Part shown: positions 16,825-25,286 of the stretch, in pieces
Numbering within the stretch: position 1 is the stretch's first letter
Layout of the letters: each line of letters begins with the position of its first letter
Assembly: GCA_934130105.1 (NCBI GenBank)
Contig: CAKOXL010000003.1
Coordinates: forward strand, 4,473-68,472
Source of the DNA: an uncultured Bacilli bacterium
GTDB taxonomy: Bacteria; Bacillota_I; Bacilli_A; RF39; UBA660
Length of the DNA stretch: 64,000 nt
Direction: 5' to 3'
Notes under the pieces: generated by a model
What the model saw: the letters and a program-made list of their open reading frames with translations, nothing else
Told to the model about the DNA's origin: nothing
Database searches by the model: none
Program-made: the position numbers and the translations under genes

Positions 16825-17010
16825 GAAACAAAGTAATAAATTTCCAAATTTATCTACACAACTAACTCTTAAAAAAGCTAATATTATTAAAATATTATCC
16901 TTATAGATTACTATATATTTTTTAAATTTACCACTATAATCTTAAAAATATACACCATTTTATTACATTTATATAATCAATTTAGACTTTTAATTTAATT
17001 TTTTTCAAAA
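16825..17010. other. AT-rich intergenic stretch
   Basis: Between the recG promoter and the promoter of the plus-strand small RNA. I see no gene, hairpin or repeat of note. Confidence 0.5.
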
Positions 17011-17014
17011 ATAG

Positions 17015-17043
17015 TTGACAAATTAATACTTTTAGATTAGTAT
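17015..17043 (+). promoter_or_regulatory. Strong sigma-A promoter of a plus-strand small RNA
   Basis: Perfect -35 TTGACA (17015-17020), 17-base spacer, TAGTAT -10 (17038-17043). No coding frame follows on this strand. Confidence 0.7.
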
Positions 17044-17049
17044 ATTTAT

Positions 17050-17195
17050 CACCAATTCGGTTATGGCGAATTGGTCGCTAGTATCACACTAGCCAACCCC
17101 TTTTTATTCTTTTTATGAGGTTGTCCTTCAGGGGGTACAACCTCAAATTATGGAATTTAAAAGAAGAAACTATTCACTAGTTTCTTCTTTTTTTC
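17050..17195 (+). ncRNA. Candidate small RNA (~145 nt), class unknown
   Basis: A plus-strand RNA between two minus-strand genes. It shows three clean hairpins: CCAATTCG/CGAATTGG (17053-17074), GCTAGT/ACTAGC (17077-17093) and GAGGTTGT/ACAACCTC (17117-17144, loop CCTTCAGGGGGT). Between hairpins 2 and 3 is CAACCCC and a U-rich run; its CCCC could pair with GGGGG in the loop of hairpin 3 (pseudoknot). A strong promoter precedes and a strong terminator ends it, though it might also end partly at the internal U run (about 17110). No open reading frame of note. Family not recognised. Confidence 0.6.
17159..17195. terminator. Bidirectional terminator (small RNA and pyruvate:ferredoxin oxidoreductase)
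   Basis: AAGAAGAAACTA/TAGTTTCTTCTT stem with a 5-nt loop and T runs on both sides. On the plus strand it ends the small RNA; on the minus strand it overlaps the end of the oxidoreductase gene. Confidence 0.8.
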
Positions 17196-20100
17196 TTTGT
17201 TCTGATAATTCCTGCAATGATACATAATAATTATATCTTTCAATTGCATTAATTCTATTCTGTTCTAATAACTCATGATACTTATCAGGGTTTATTTTTT
17301 TAAGCATACGGTAACGATCCTCTCCAGCAATAAATTCAAAGTATCTACTAAAATCAGGTTTAGAATCAAGTTTAAATTCATTAGTATCCGGATTATAGTG
17401 GAAAAGTGGATAGTAGCCAGTTTCCACTGCCTTTTTTTCTTCCTGGATAGTAGATTCCATACCAGATAAAATACCTTGAGCTATACAAGGAGCATAAGCA
17501 ATAACTATTGAAGGGCCATCATAACTTTCTGCTTCTTTCAAAACATTAACAGTATGTTGCATATTAGCTCCAAGTGCAATACTTCCAACATAAGCATGAG
17601 GATAAGTTAAAGCGATTTTAGCTAAATCCTTTTTAGCAACTTCCTTACCCTTAGCAGTAAACTTGGCAATACTTCCAACTTTACTAGATTTAGATGATTG
17701 ACCACCAGTATTAGAATATACCTCAGTATCAAGTACTAAAATATTAACATTTTCATGATTTGCTAATACATGATCGATACCTGAAAAACCAATATCATAG
17801 GCCCAACCATCACCACCAATAATCCAAATAGATTTAGGTTTAATATATTCTTTTAATTCCAGTAATCCTGAAATTGGTGTGTTATCAATAATATCATATA
17901 AATTATTAGCACTATCAATATTGATATCATCTAAATATGCATTATAAATATCTTTTTCTGAATCATTAACTTTATCAATATTATCAGAAATAATACTACA
18001 TATCCTATTTTTAATAGTTTTATCAGCAATTTTCATACCAAAACCATACTCAGCATTATCCTCAAATAAAGAATTTGCCCAAGGTACTGAATAAGCCGTA
18101 GTTGGAAGACTAGCTGCATAAATAGAAGAACAACCAGTTGCATTACTAATCATTAAATTATCACCAAAAAGTTGCGTTAATAATTTTAAATATGGTGTCT
18201 CACCACAACCACCACAAGCGCCACTAAATTCAAACTTAGGTTTTACAAACTGGCTTCCTTTAACCGTTGAAGTAGGCATTACTCTCTTTTCAGTAACATG
18301 ATTAAATAAGTAGGAATAACTATCTCCCATAGTCTCCTTTAATTTTTCCATTTTCTCCATCGTCAAAGCTTTTTCACCTTTACGTCCAGGACAAATATTT
18401 ACACATAACTTACATCCAGTACAATCAGGTAAACTAATACCAATAGCGAATTTTAAATTTTGACCCTTTATATTAGCATCAACAAGTTCAGCTTTTAGTG
18501 AATCTGGAGCATTTTTAACTTCATCCTCATCTAGCAAAAATGGTCTAATTACAGCATGAGGACAAACAAATGAACACATATTACATTGGATACAATTTTC
18601 CTTATTAAAACAAGGTCCAATATCAGATATATTTCTCTTCTCTAATTTAGATAATCCTGGATCATATGTACCATCTTCATACTTTAAAAAATCACTAACT
18701 TTTAAGCTGTCACCTCTGCCACTAGAAATAACTCCAAAAATATTATCATCAGTTTCATTATTTTCTTCTTTCTTAATATCACCAGGTATATCTACCAGTT
18801 TTAAATACTCAAATACACGAGAAACTGCTTCCTTATTTTTATTAACCAAATCATTACCTTTATTAGCAAATTTCTTTTCTATATCCTCAATAATCTTTGT
18901 TTTAGCAAATTCAAAGTCCATAATATGTCCAATTTTAAATAAAACTGTCTCCATAATTGAACTAATCTTATTACCTAAACCAACTTCCTTAGATAATTTA
19001 AGAGCATCTATTATATAAAATTTAACATTCCTATCAACTAAAATATTATAATCATAATTAGATAACATCTTTAGTGCATCTTCTTCACTTTTACTAGTAT
19101 TTAAAATAAAGATACCATTATGTTTAATTCCATCTAACATCTTAAAATTCTTTAAATAAGACTCTTTAGTACACATAACTAAACTAGGTCTTTCAACATA
19201 ATAAGTAGAACGTATTTGTTCTTTACTAAATCTTAAATGTGATTTAGTAACGCCACCAGATTTTTTAGAGTCATATTGAAAATATCCTTGTACAAAAGCA
19301 TTAGTATAATTACCAGTAATTTTAATAATATCCTTACATGCACTAACCATACCATCAGAACCATATCCATAAATTAGAAATTCTATAGCTTTATTATTAG
19401 TTTTAATACAAGCTTTCTCTAAACTCTTATTAGTTACATCATCTACTATACCTATGGTAAAATCATGCTTAATATTTTTACTAGATAAGTAATCAAATAC
19501 TGCCTTAATATCTCCTGGTGTTGTATTTTTGCTAGATAAACCATATCTACCACCAATTACCTTAATATTACGATTACTTTCATTAATGACACCAACAACA
19601 TCTAAATATAATGGTTCACCTAAACTACCAGGTTCTTTCGTTCTATCAAGAACAGCTATACTTTCTGCCGTTATCGGTAAAACATTAAGTAAATATTTTG
19701 CAGAAAATGGACGATATAAATGTACTTCTATTAGACCAACTTCTTCACCATTTTCTATCAAAGTATCAACCGTTTCTTTAATTGTTTCACAAACAGAACC
19801 CATAGCTACAATAATTCTAGTAGCTGTTTTACTACCATAATAATTAAATGGCTTATAATCTTCTCCTGTCATATTATTAATTTCTTTCATATAATCATTA
19901 ACAATATCTGGTAAAGCTTCATAATAACGATTTCTTACTTCCATCATTTGAAAGTAAATATCATCATTTTGAGTAGTTCCACGTGTTACTGGATTACTAG
20001 GATTCAATGCTTTTTTTCTAAATTCATCCAAAGCCTCTTGATCAATTAGCTGTTTTAACTTATCAGTATCAATTAATCTTACTTTTTGTAGTTCATGACT

Positions 20101-20622
20101 GGTTCTAAAACCATCAAAAAAGTTAACAAAAGGAACTTTTCCTTTAATAGCAGCTAAATGAGCAACACCAGTTAAATCCATAACTTGTTGAACAGAAGAT
20201 GATGCAAGTAAAGCAAAACCAGTCATACGAGTTGCATAAATATCCTGATGATCCCCTAAAATTGATAAAGCATGTGTAGCTATACTTCTAGCAGCAACAT
20301 TAATAACACATGGTAGTTGTTCACCAGCAATTTTATACATATTTGGTATCATCAACAATAACCCTTGACTAGCAGTATAAGTAGTAGTTAAACATCCTGC
20401 TTGTAAAGAACCATGTATCATTCCAGCTGCACCTGCTTCTGATTGCATCTCAACAACTTTAACTGGACTACCAAAATAGTTAAGTTTACCACTTGAAGAC
20501 CAAGTATCAGTTAATTCTGCCATAGGAGAAGATGGCGTAATTGGATATATTCCAGCTACCTCTGTAAAGTTATAAGATACATAACTACAAGCTTCATTAC
20601 CATCCATAATTTTATATTCCAT
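17170..20622 (-). CDS. nifJ: Pyruvate:ferredoxin (flavodoxin) oxidoreductase
   Basis: 1150 residues, the usual length. It splits pyruvate to acetyl-CoA, CO2 and reduced ferredoxin in anaerobes. The N-terminal thiamine-diphosphate region (VAGIYPITPSSPMAE) comes first; the CoA-binding and beta-gamma domains follow. Two 4Fe-4S clusters are seen near the middle (CIQCNMCSFVCP; CTGCKLCVNICP). The C-terminal thiamine site has GCGETPYLK, the metal-binding IGGDGWAYDIGF and DTEVYSNTGGQSS. Single gene with its own terminator. It indicates a fermentative anaerobic metabolism. Confidence 0.97.
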   Translation of the reverse strand: MEYKIMDGNEACSYVSYNFTEVAGIYPITPSSPMAELTDTWSSSGKLNYFGSPVKVVEMQSEAGAAGMIHGSLQAGCLTTTYTASQGLLLMIPNMYKIAGEQLPCVINVAARSIATHALSILGDHQDIYATRMTGFALLASSSVQQVMDLTGVAHLAAIKGKVPFVNFFDGFRTSHELQKVRLIDTDKLKQLIDQEALDEFRKKALNPSNPVTRGTTQNDDIYFQMMEVRNRYYEALPDIVNDYMKEINNMTGEDYKPFNYYGSKTATRIIVAMGSVCETIKETVDTLIENGEEVGLIEVHLYRPFSAKYLLNVLPITAESIAVLDRTKEPGSLGEPLYLDVVGVINESNRNIKVIGGRYGLSSKNTTPGDIKAVFDYLSSKNIKHDFTIGIVDDVTNKSLEKACIKTNNKAIEFLIYGYGSDGMVSACKDIIKITGNYTNAFVQGYFQYDSKKSGGVTKSHLRFSKEQIRSTYYVERPSLVMCTKESYLKNFKMLDGIKHNGIFILNTSKSEEDALKMLSNYDYNILVDRNVKFYIIDALKLSKEVGLGNKISSIMETVLFKIGHIMDFEFAKTKIIEDIEKKFANKGNDLVNKNKEAVSRVFEYLKLVDIPGDIKKEENNETDDNIFGVISSGRGDSLKVSDFLKYEDGTYDPGLSKLEKRNISDIGPCFNKENCIQCNMCSFVCPHAVIRPFLLDEDEVKNAPDSLKAELVDANIKGQNLKFAIGISLPDCTGCKLCVNICPGRKGEKALTMEKMEKLKETMGDSYSYLFNHVTEKRVMPTSTVKGSQFVKPKFEFSGACGGCGETPYLKLLTQLFGDNLMISNATGCSSIYAASLPTTAYSVPWANSLFEDNAEYGFGMKIADKTIKNRICSIISDNIDKVNDSEKDIYNAYLDDINIDSANNLYDIIDNTPISGLLELKEYIKPKSIWIIGGDGWAYDIGFSGIDHVLANHENVNILVLDTEVYSNTGGQSSKSSKVGSIAKFTAKGKEVAKKDLAKIALTYPHAYVGSIALGANMQHTVNVLKEAESYDGPSIVIAYAPCIAQGILSGMESTIQEEKKAVETGYYPLFHYNPDTNEFKLDSKPDFSRYFEFIAGEDRYRMLKKINPDKYHELLEQNRINAIERYNYYVSLQELSEQRKKEETSE

Positions 20623-20703
20623 AATATCAACTCTTTCTATCTACTTTCTATATTATATTTTAATTATATACCATTTCATGCAAAAAAAAAAGAAGAAAAC
20701 ATT

Positions 20704-21768
20704 CTACTCGGTAACAATCCAAGCAGTTGGAATTCTTCTTAAAACACCTTGTGCACCAGTTGATGAAATTGGATTATTTAATAATTCTTGTCCTTCTAAT
20801 AAAGCAGATGATGTACCACCGTCAAGGTTAGCAGCATTAACAGCTCCATAATTTTGCATTAATTCAGTTAAACCAACCATATCAATACCCAAGATACCAC
20901 TAGTATAATTTCTACCATTAATAACAGCAAAAAGCACTATTCCATCAGCACGTTGTCCTATTGCACTACGAGGAGCAATTCCCCAACCACCATTTCCTTT
21001 TACAAATGAAGCTTTACCATTAACAATCAAGAAAGGTCCAAACTCAATAGCATCACGCATACCTTTAGCAAGTGCTTGACTGATAGACATTTTACCAAGA
21101 ATTAGCTTGTTGTCTTTATCAAATCCAATAAAGCCACCACCTACCTGAGCATCATCATAATCATAAATAACTCTACCATCTTTTATAACAGTACCATGTG
21201 GAATCGCACCATTACCACTCCAAGTAGGATCATAAAAGCCACTAGCATTCATACTAATTAAAGCATTATTATTTTTAGCAATTGTTTTTAAAGTTTGACC
21301 CTCTGTTCCTAATTTAGAACTAACAGCAAGTTTTACTTTTTCAGGTTTATAAACCGCTATAATATATCCATCATAGCCACTACCCTTAACTTTAATTTTT
21401 TTATAGATTGTATTTTCATCTACACCTTCGAATAAATCTTTCTCATACTTGGAATTATATTTTCCATTATTATTAAAATCATCTATATCAATTAAATCAG
21501 GATTAGTATCTTCATCAACTTCAATCAAATAATTATCAGCTAAAACTTTATTAATATATTCATCTGTATAAAACCAACGTGCTAAATATTGATGACTCAT
21601 TGTAGTCATAGCTGTTGTAATTAGAAAATTTCTGAATTTAGCATATGGACCATATAATAAAAACAAACCACTTGATAGACCAATAATTCCAATTGAAAAT
21701 AATAATAAAAATGCTCGTTTTACTTTAAGACTTATTTTAAGTTTTGTCTTTTTATTACTCTTAGTCAT
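20704..21768 (-). CDS. Membrane-anchored phosphodiester glycosidase (NAGPA family)
   Basis: 354 residues; GGAGGG before the ATG. A Lys-rich cytoplasmic start and one membrane helix (~19-40) anchor an extracellular domain. NAGPA-family marks are NASGFYDP (174-181), HGTVIKDG, APRSAIGQ (265-272) and NLDGGTSSAL (314-323). The family hydrolyses N-acetylglucosamine-1-phosphate or similar phosphodiesters, and bacterial members act on cell-wall glycans or exopolysaccharide. The gene follows the 189-residue membrane protein by 15 bases. Confidence 0.85.
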   Translation of the reverse strand: MTKSNKKTKLKISLKVKRAFLLLFSIGIIGLSSGLFLLYGPYAKFRNFLITTAMTTMSHQYLARWFYTDEYINKVLADNYLIEVDEDTNPDLIDIDDFNNNGKYNSKYEKDLFEGVDENTIYKKIKVKGSGYDGYIIAVYKPEKVKLAVSSKLGTEGQTLKTIAKNNNALISMNASGFYDPTWSGNGAIPHGTVIKDGRVIYDYDDAQVGGGFIGFDKDNKLILGKMSISQALAKGMRDAIEFGPFLIVNGKASFVKGNGGWGIAPRSAIGQRADGIVLFAVINGRNYTSGILGIDMVGLTELMQNYGAVNAANLDGGTSSALLEGQELLNNPISSTGAQGVLRRIPTAWIVTE

Positions 21769-21783
21769 AACTACCCTCCAATA

Positions 21784-22353
21784 CTAATTACTACTTTTTC
21801 CAATAAATTCTCCATCAGAATTAATATCAACATATTGATACTTAGAAACATAGTTTTTAAAATTAGTATCATTATCATTTAAATCTTTTTCTCTACGAAA
21901 CTCTTCAATTACATCATTAAAAGATAAAATATCTTTCGTATAATAATTTATAACTGTTTCATAAGCAATTATAAAAGCATCACATTTATTCATAATATCA
22001 CTATTAGAATAATGTTTATTAACACAATTTTCTTTTAAAAATGAAGACGAATCATTAACTGCATCAACACTTTCAGTATATTTATCTAATATTAAAATCC
22101 AATCATCATAGTTATCTTCAACTGTTTCAGTAAAAAGATTACTAACAACTTCACTATAGTAAGAACTTCTTCTTTCATTAAATGATTCAACTTTTTTTCT
22201 AAAATTATCATCCTGTTCTACTATATCGAATTCTAATTTATTTTGTTTATATTTACTGCTACTAACTCTTTCATAAACAATAATAGCAATACCGGAACCA
22301 ATAAGTAACAAACCAAAAACTAATATTAAAAATATTATTTTTCTTCTTTTCAT
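21784..22353 (-). CDS. Uncharacterised membrane-anchored protein
   Basis: 189 residues with GGGAGG before the ATG. One N-terminal membrane helix (~5-26) is followed by a helical, charged extracellular part with one Cys pair (ENCVNKH, NKCDAF). I do not recognise the family. It sits 68 bases after oapA and 15 bases before the phosphodiester glycosidase gene, so the three may be co-transcribed. Confidence 0.7.
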   Translation of the reverse strand: MKRRKIIFLILVFGLLLIGSGIAIIVYERVSSSKYKQNKLEFDIVEQDDNFRKKVESFNERRSSYYSEVVSNLFTETVEDNYDDWILILDKYTESVDAVNDSSSFLKENCVNKHYSNSDIMNKCDAFIIAYETVINYYTKDILSFNDVIEEFRREKDLNDNDTNFKNYVSKYQYVDINSDGEFIGKSSN

Positions 22354-22421
22354 TTATTCCTCCCTTTATTCTTAAAACAGTATATCAAAAAAAATACAAT
22401 TTGTCTAATAAAAAGTGGAAG

Positions 22422-23009
22422 TTATCCCTTATAAAAATAAGATATAAATTTAGAAAAATAAAATAATATCTGTGAACTTTTATTAATTGCAAATGCTTTA
22501 CCAATTGCTTTACCGCCTATTGTTAATGAAGCAACAATAGCAGTTACCAAAAGACTAACACTAAATAAATTAAGATTTAGACTATTAGCTATCGCACTAG
22601 ATAATAAAGCACTAGCCGATCCACTGACAATTCCACATATATCACCAATAACATCGTTACAAAAGCTAGAGGCTTTTTCACTATTCTTAATTAATTTTAC
22701 TCCTATTTTAGCACCTCTTACTTGTTTTGATGCCATCGAATTAAATACTTTAAGATCTGCAACAGTTATAGCTACACCTACCATATCAAATAAAATACCA
22801 ATACCAATAAATAATAGTATAACAACAACAGCTAAAATACTACCAGCATTGGGAATAGCTGTTTCTGAAAAAAAAGAAAAAGCAAGAGAAATAAAAAAGG
22901 CCAATAAAGTTACTTTACTAATCCACTTATAATCAACTAATTTTTTATTTTTTACCGTTTTCTTAAGAACTTTTGTCTCATATTTATCTTTACATTTTTT
23001 ATATTTCAT
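22422..23009 (-). CDS. oapA: OLE-RNA-associated membrane protein OapA
   Basis: 195 residues. Four hydrophobic segments (about 32-48, 54-84, 132-165, 180-193) separated by a basic stretch (KQVRGAKIGVKLIKN). The family's DxxxD motif is present as DVIGD (119-123), followed by ICGIVSGSASALL. OapA is known to bind the OLE RNA and bring it to the membrane; in Halalkalibacterium halodurans the complex matters under cold, ethanol and magnesium stress. Here the gene begins immediately after a ~560-nt non-coding, structured stretch on the same strand, the standard ole-oapA order. Confidence 0.85.
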   Translation of the reverse strand: MKYKKCKDKYETKVLKKTVKNKKLVDYKWISKVTLLAFFISLAFSFFSETAIPNAGSILAVVVILLFIGIGILFDMVGVAITVADLKVFNSMASKQVRGAKIGVKLIKNSEKASSFCNDVIGDICGIVSGSASALLSSAIANSLNLNLFSVSLLVTAIVASLTIGGKAIGKAFAINKSSQILFYFSKFISYFYKG

Positions 23010-23029
23010 TTCAACCTCAAAAAAAATAA

Positions 23030-23592
23030 GAAATGGTCGTTAATAAAGTAAACCTTGTATCTTAGGTCAAGTTGGATTTCCCTACTTTCAACTTATCGTT
23101 ACCAATAAGCGGTTCCCCATTAAAGAAAGCAATAGATTGTCACCAATTCTATGACTTGATTACCACTTAGCATACACTGCAATCCAATATTAATACTACA
23201 CCCTAGGAGTTTTCCTCAAACACTTTAAATTTATTATTATGCTTTTTTGCAATAATTGTTTCAAGTAGCAATACTTAATAAAAGATGTACACCTTATATT
23301 AAGCTGTCTCTATCCCCAACTATCACGCAAGCCAAGCTACGCTACCCATAGATTTCTCCACATGATAGGTTTAATCCTAAGTCGTAAAATATTATTTCAC
23401 AAGATTAGGTCTCCGCAAGAAAATGGGTCGTTCCTCATATGCCATTATAAGCGCCCACAATCTCTTCCAACCAGCACCTACCCAATACTGGGCGTATTAA
23501 GCAAGCACCAGATGTTTCATAGATGTGCTCTTTAACGAATTTTTAGGCTCGTCTTCATAATAACTAAAGTGACTAGAATAATGCACCACTTC
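23030..23592 (-). ncRNA. ole: OLE RNA (ornate, large, extremophilic)
   Basis: A ~560-nt stretch with no open frame and clearly higher GC than its surroundings lies directly upstream of oapA on the minus strand. That is the defining position of OLE RNA, whose usual length is about 600 nt. It holds many short stems, for example CCCA-GTAT-TGGG near 23490 and CTTAT/ATAAG near 23095, and long runs of unpaired-looking conserved-type sequence. A sigma-A promoter sits right before it and a T run (AAAAAAAA on plus, ~23018-23026) before the oapA start. Assignment rests on position, size and the OapA match; I could not run a covariance model. Confidence 0.8.
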
Positions 23593-23599
23593 TTATATT

Positions 23600-23628
23600 A
23601 TTATATTATATTCAATGAAAAATTTCAA
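23600..23628 (-). promoter_or_regulatory. Promoter of the OLE RNA
   Basis: Minus strand TTGAAA (23628-23623), 17 bases, TATAAT (23605-23600); predicted start near 23592. A second overlapping TATAAT occurs five bases upstream. Confidence 0.6.
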
Positions 23629-23642
23629 ATGATTAATATTAC

Positions 23643-24203
23643 TTAAATAACTTCCAAATTTCTATCAGCTAAAAGGGCAAATAATTTTTTATGTTCTTCA
23701 GTATAAGGAACATAGTCCTTATCCCCTTCTTTAAATATATCTTCCAAATATTCATAATATACATACTTAATATCTGTTAACTCTTCAACTTGAAGTTTCG
23801 TCTTTTCAACATTTAAATCCCTATGCAATAAATATACATCATCAAAAACACGTATATATGAATCTTTATAAGGTTGAACACGCTTTATAGTAAATAAGAA
23901 TTCTAATTCACTAGCATCAGCATCAATATCTAATTCTTCCTTAAGTTCACGTAAACCAGACTGAACACTATCCTCACCAGCTATAACATGTCCAGCAGAT
24001 GAAATTGCCCATAAATTAGGAAAAGTCTTTTTTAAAGGATTTCTCTTTTGAACTAATAATTCTTGGTTACAATTCATTATCCAAATATGAACAGAACGAT
24101 GCCAAAGTCCTTTATTATATACTTCTTCTTTCGTTTCAACTATTCCTGTTTTATTACCATTTTCATCTAACACATCTAATAATTCTGTCATAACATCACT
24201 CAT
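23643..24203 (-). CDS. NUDIX hydrolase (YfcD/Idi-like)
   Basis: 186 residues from the ATG preceded by AGGTG; a longer frame start at 24230 lacks a site. The NUDIX box is complete: G at the start of GHVIAGED, then RELKEELDI. The layout (ELLDVLDENGNKTG, WHRSVHIWI before the box) matches the family that includes isopentenyl-diphosphate isomerase and YfcD. The substrate is a nucleoside or prenyl diphosphate; it cannot be fixed from sequence. It lies upstream of the OLE RNA promoter. Confidence 0.88.
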   Translation of the reverse strand: MSDVMTELLDVLDENGNKTGIVETKEEVYNKGLWHRSVHIWIMNCNQELLVQKRNPLKKTFPNLWAISSAGHVIAGEDSVQSGLRELKEELDIDADASELEFLFTIKRVQPYKDSYIRVFDDVYLLHRDLNVEKTKLQVEELTDIKYVYYEYLEDIFKEGDKDYVPYTEEHKKLFALLADRNLEVI

Positions 24204-24370
24204 ACTATCACCTATTATAGAATAACACATTAAAAATTTTTTTCTATATTTTTTTTAGCTACTTTACATAATTAGATATAATAATTAAGTTAACTTGTTG
24301 ATAATTTATTGATACTTGCTACAAACAGCATTCATAATTGGAAGATTTCAATATTAAGTGTAAATTACAT

Positions 24371-24403
24371 AAAAAAATAAAAGATACCTAAATCTAGGTA
24401 TCT
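24371..24403 (-). terminator. Terminator of tRNA-Ile
   Basis: AGATACCTA/TAGGTATCT, 9-bp stem with a 4-nt loop, then TTTATTTTTTT on the minus strand. Confidence 0.8.
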
Positions 24404-24442
24404 CATGTTCACAAACCTTATAAAATAAGGATCAATTCTAAA

Positions 24443-24519
<77 letters not shown>

Positions 24520-24595
24520 ATTTAATCAGTGAACATTTACATTTTACTATATTTTTCTACTGTTGGCAAGTATTTTTTTTAAATTTATCTTTTTT

Positions 24596-24644
24596 TATGA
24601 AAAAAACAAATAAATAGGAGAGAACAAACAACAATTCTCTCCTA
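24596..24644 (-). terminator. Terminator of the gene at 24656-25186
   Basis: TAGGAGAGAA/TTCTCTCCTA, 10-bp stem with a 10-nt loop, then a T-rich tail on the minus strand. Confidence 0.8.
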
Positions 24645-24655
24645 AAACCAACCTA

Positions 24656-25186
24656 TTAATTTTTTTCAAAGAATTTTAAAATATTATCTCTACCAGTAAT
24701 TCTTTCTACAATTTTCTTATCTTTAATTCTTACAAGAGTAGGATTAGAAGCTTTAAAATCAACTAATCTAACTGGTTTTTCAATTAAATATTCTCCATCT
24801 TCCAAAACATATTGCTTATTTACTTGCTTTTCTAAATCAATTATATGAAAAGGTAAACTTTTATCCTTACTAGTGTAAGTATCAATTAAACTAATATAAT
24901 AGCTTGCAAAAGTATCTGTAAAATTAAATAGTAATACATAATATTCACTGTCACTACGATTTAACATTTGGCCAACTATAATTTCCTCATATTGAATGCT
25001 AGTAGCTACTTCTTCACTCTCTTCTTTTTTATTAAATTTTATCTCGCCACTTACAATAGCTGTTATAAAATATGTAAGTGCTAACACTAAAACAACACAA
25101 ATCGCAATCTTAACAAATTTAGAATATTCTATTTCGCTATTACTACTACTTTTATATAAATTTCTTTTTTGTTTCTTATTTTTCAT
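24656..25186 (-). CDS. Membrane-anchored thioredoxin-fold-like protein without CxxC
   Basis: 176 residues from the ATG after GGTGAT. A basic cytoplasmic tail and one membrane helix (~28-46) precede an extracellular domain. Its pattern (EEIIVGQML, YYVLLFNF, PFHIIDLEK, ASNPTLVRIKDKKIVERITG) follows the thioredoxin fold, with the Pro-Thr of the cis-proline loop in NPTLVRI. The CxxC redox site is absent. The fold is an inference from pattern; a structural or binding role is more likely than a redox one. Single gene with its own terminator. Confidence 0.65.
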   Translation of the reverse strand: MKNKKQKRNLYKSSSNSEIEYSKFVKIAICVVLVLALTYFITAIVSGEIKFNKKEESEEVATSIQYEEIIVGQMLNRSDSEYYVLLFNFTDTFASYYISLIDTYTSKDKSLPFHIIDLEKQVNKQYVLEDGEYLIEKPVRLVDFKASNPTLVRIKDKKIVERITGRDNILKFFEKN

Positions 25187-25249
25187 GTAAATCACCACAC
25201 ATAGATTGTAACACGGTTATAGAATAAATGTCAAAATAATTAAAACCAA

Positions 25250-25285
25250 ATTAAAAAATAGATAAAATTTTATCTATTTTTATAC
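25250..25285 (-). terminator. Palindromic terminator after the lipoprotein gene
   Basis: AAAATAGATAAAA/TTTTATCTATTTT perfect inverted repeat with a T-rich tail on the minus strand. Confidence 0.6.
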
Positions 25286-25286
25286 T

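Noticed and set aside
19529..19840. 103-residue plus-strand open frame
   Set aside because: It lies wholly inside the pyruvate:ferredoxin oxidoreductase gene on the opposite strand and has no ribosome binding site or family pattern.
23030..23592. The 560-base non-coding stretch as a group II intron or mobile element relic
   Set aside because: No reverse transcriptase, no 5' GUGYG or domain V; position before oapA explains it better.
24203..24230. Longer N-terminus of the NUDIX protein
   Set aside because: The added nine residues have no ribosome binding site, while AGGTG precedes the internal ATG.
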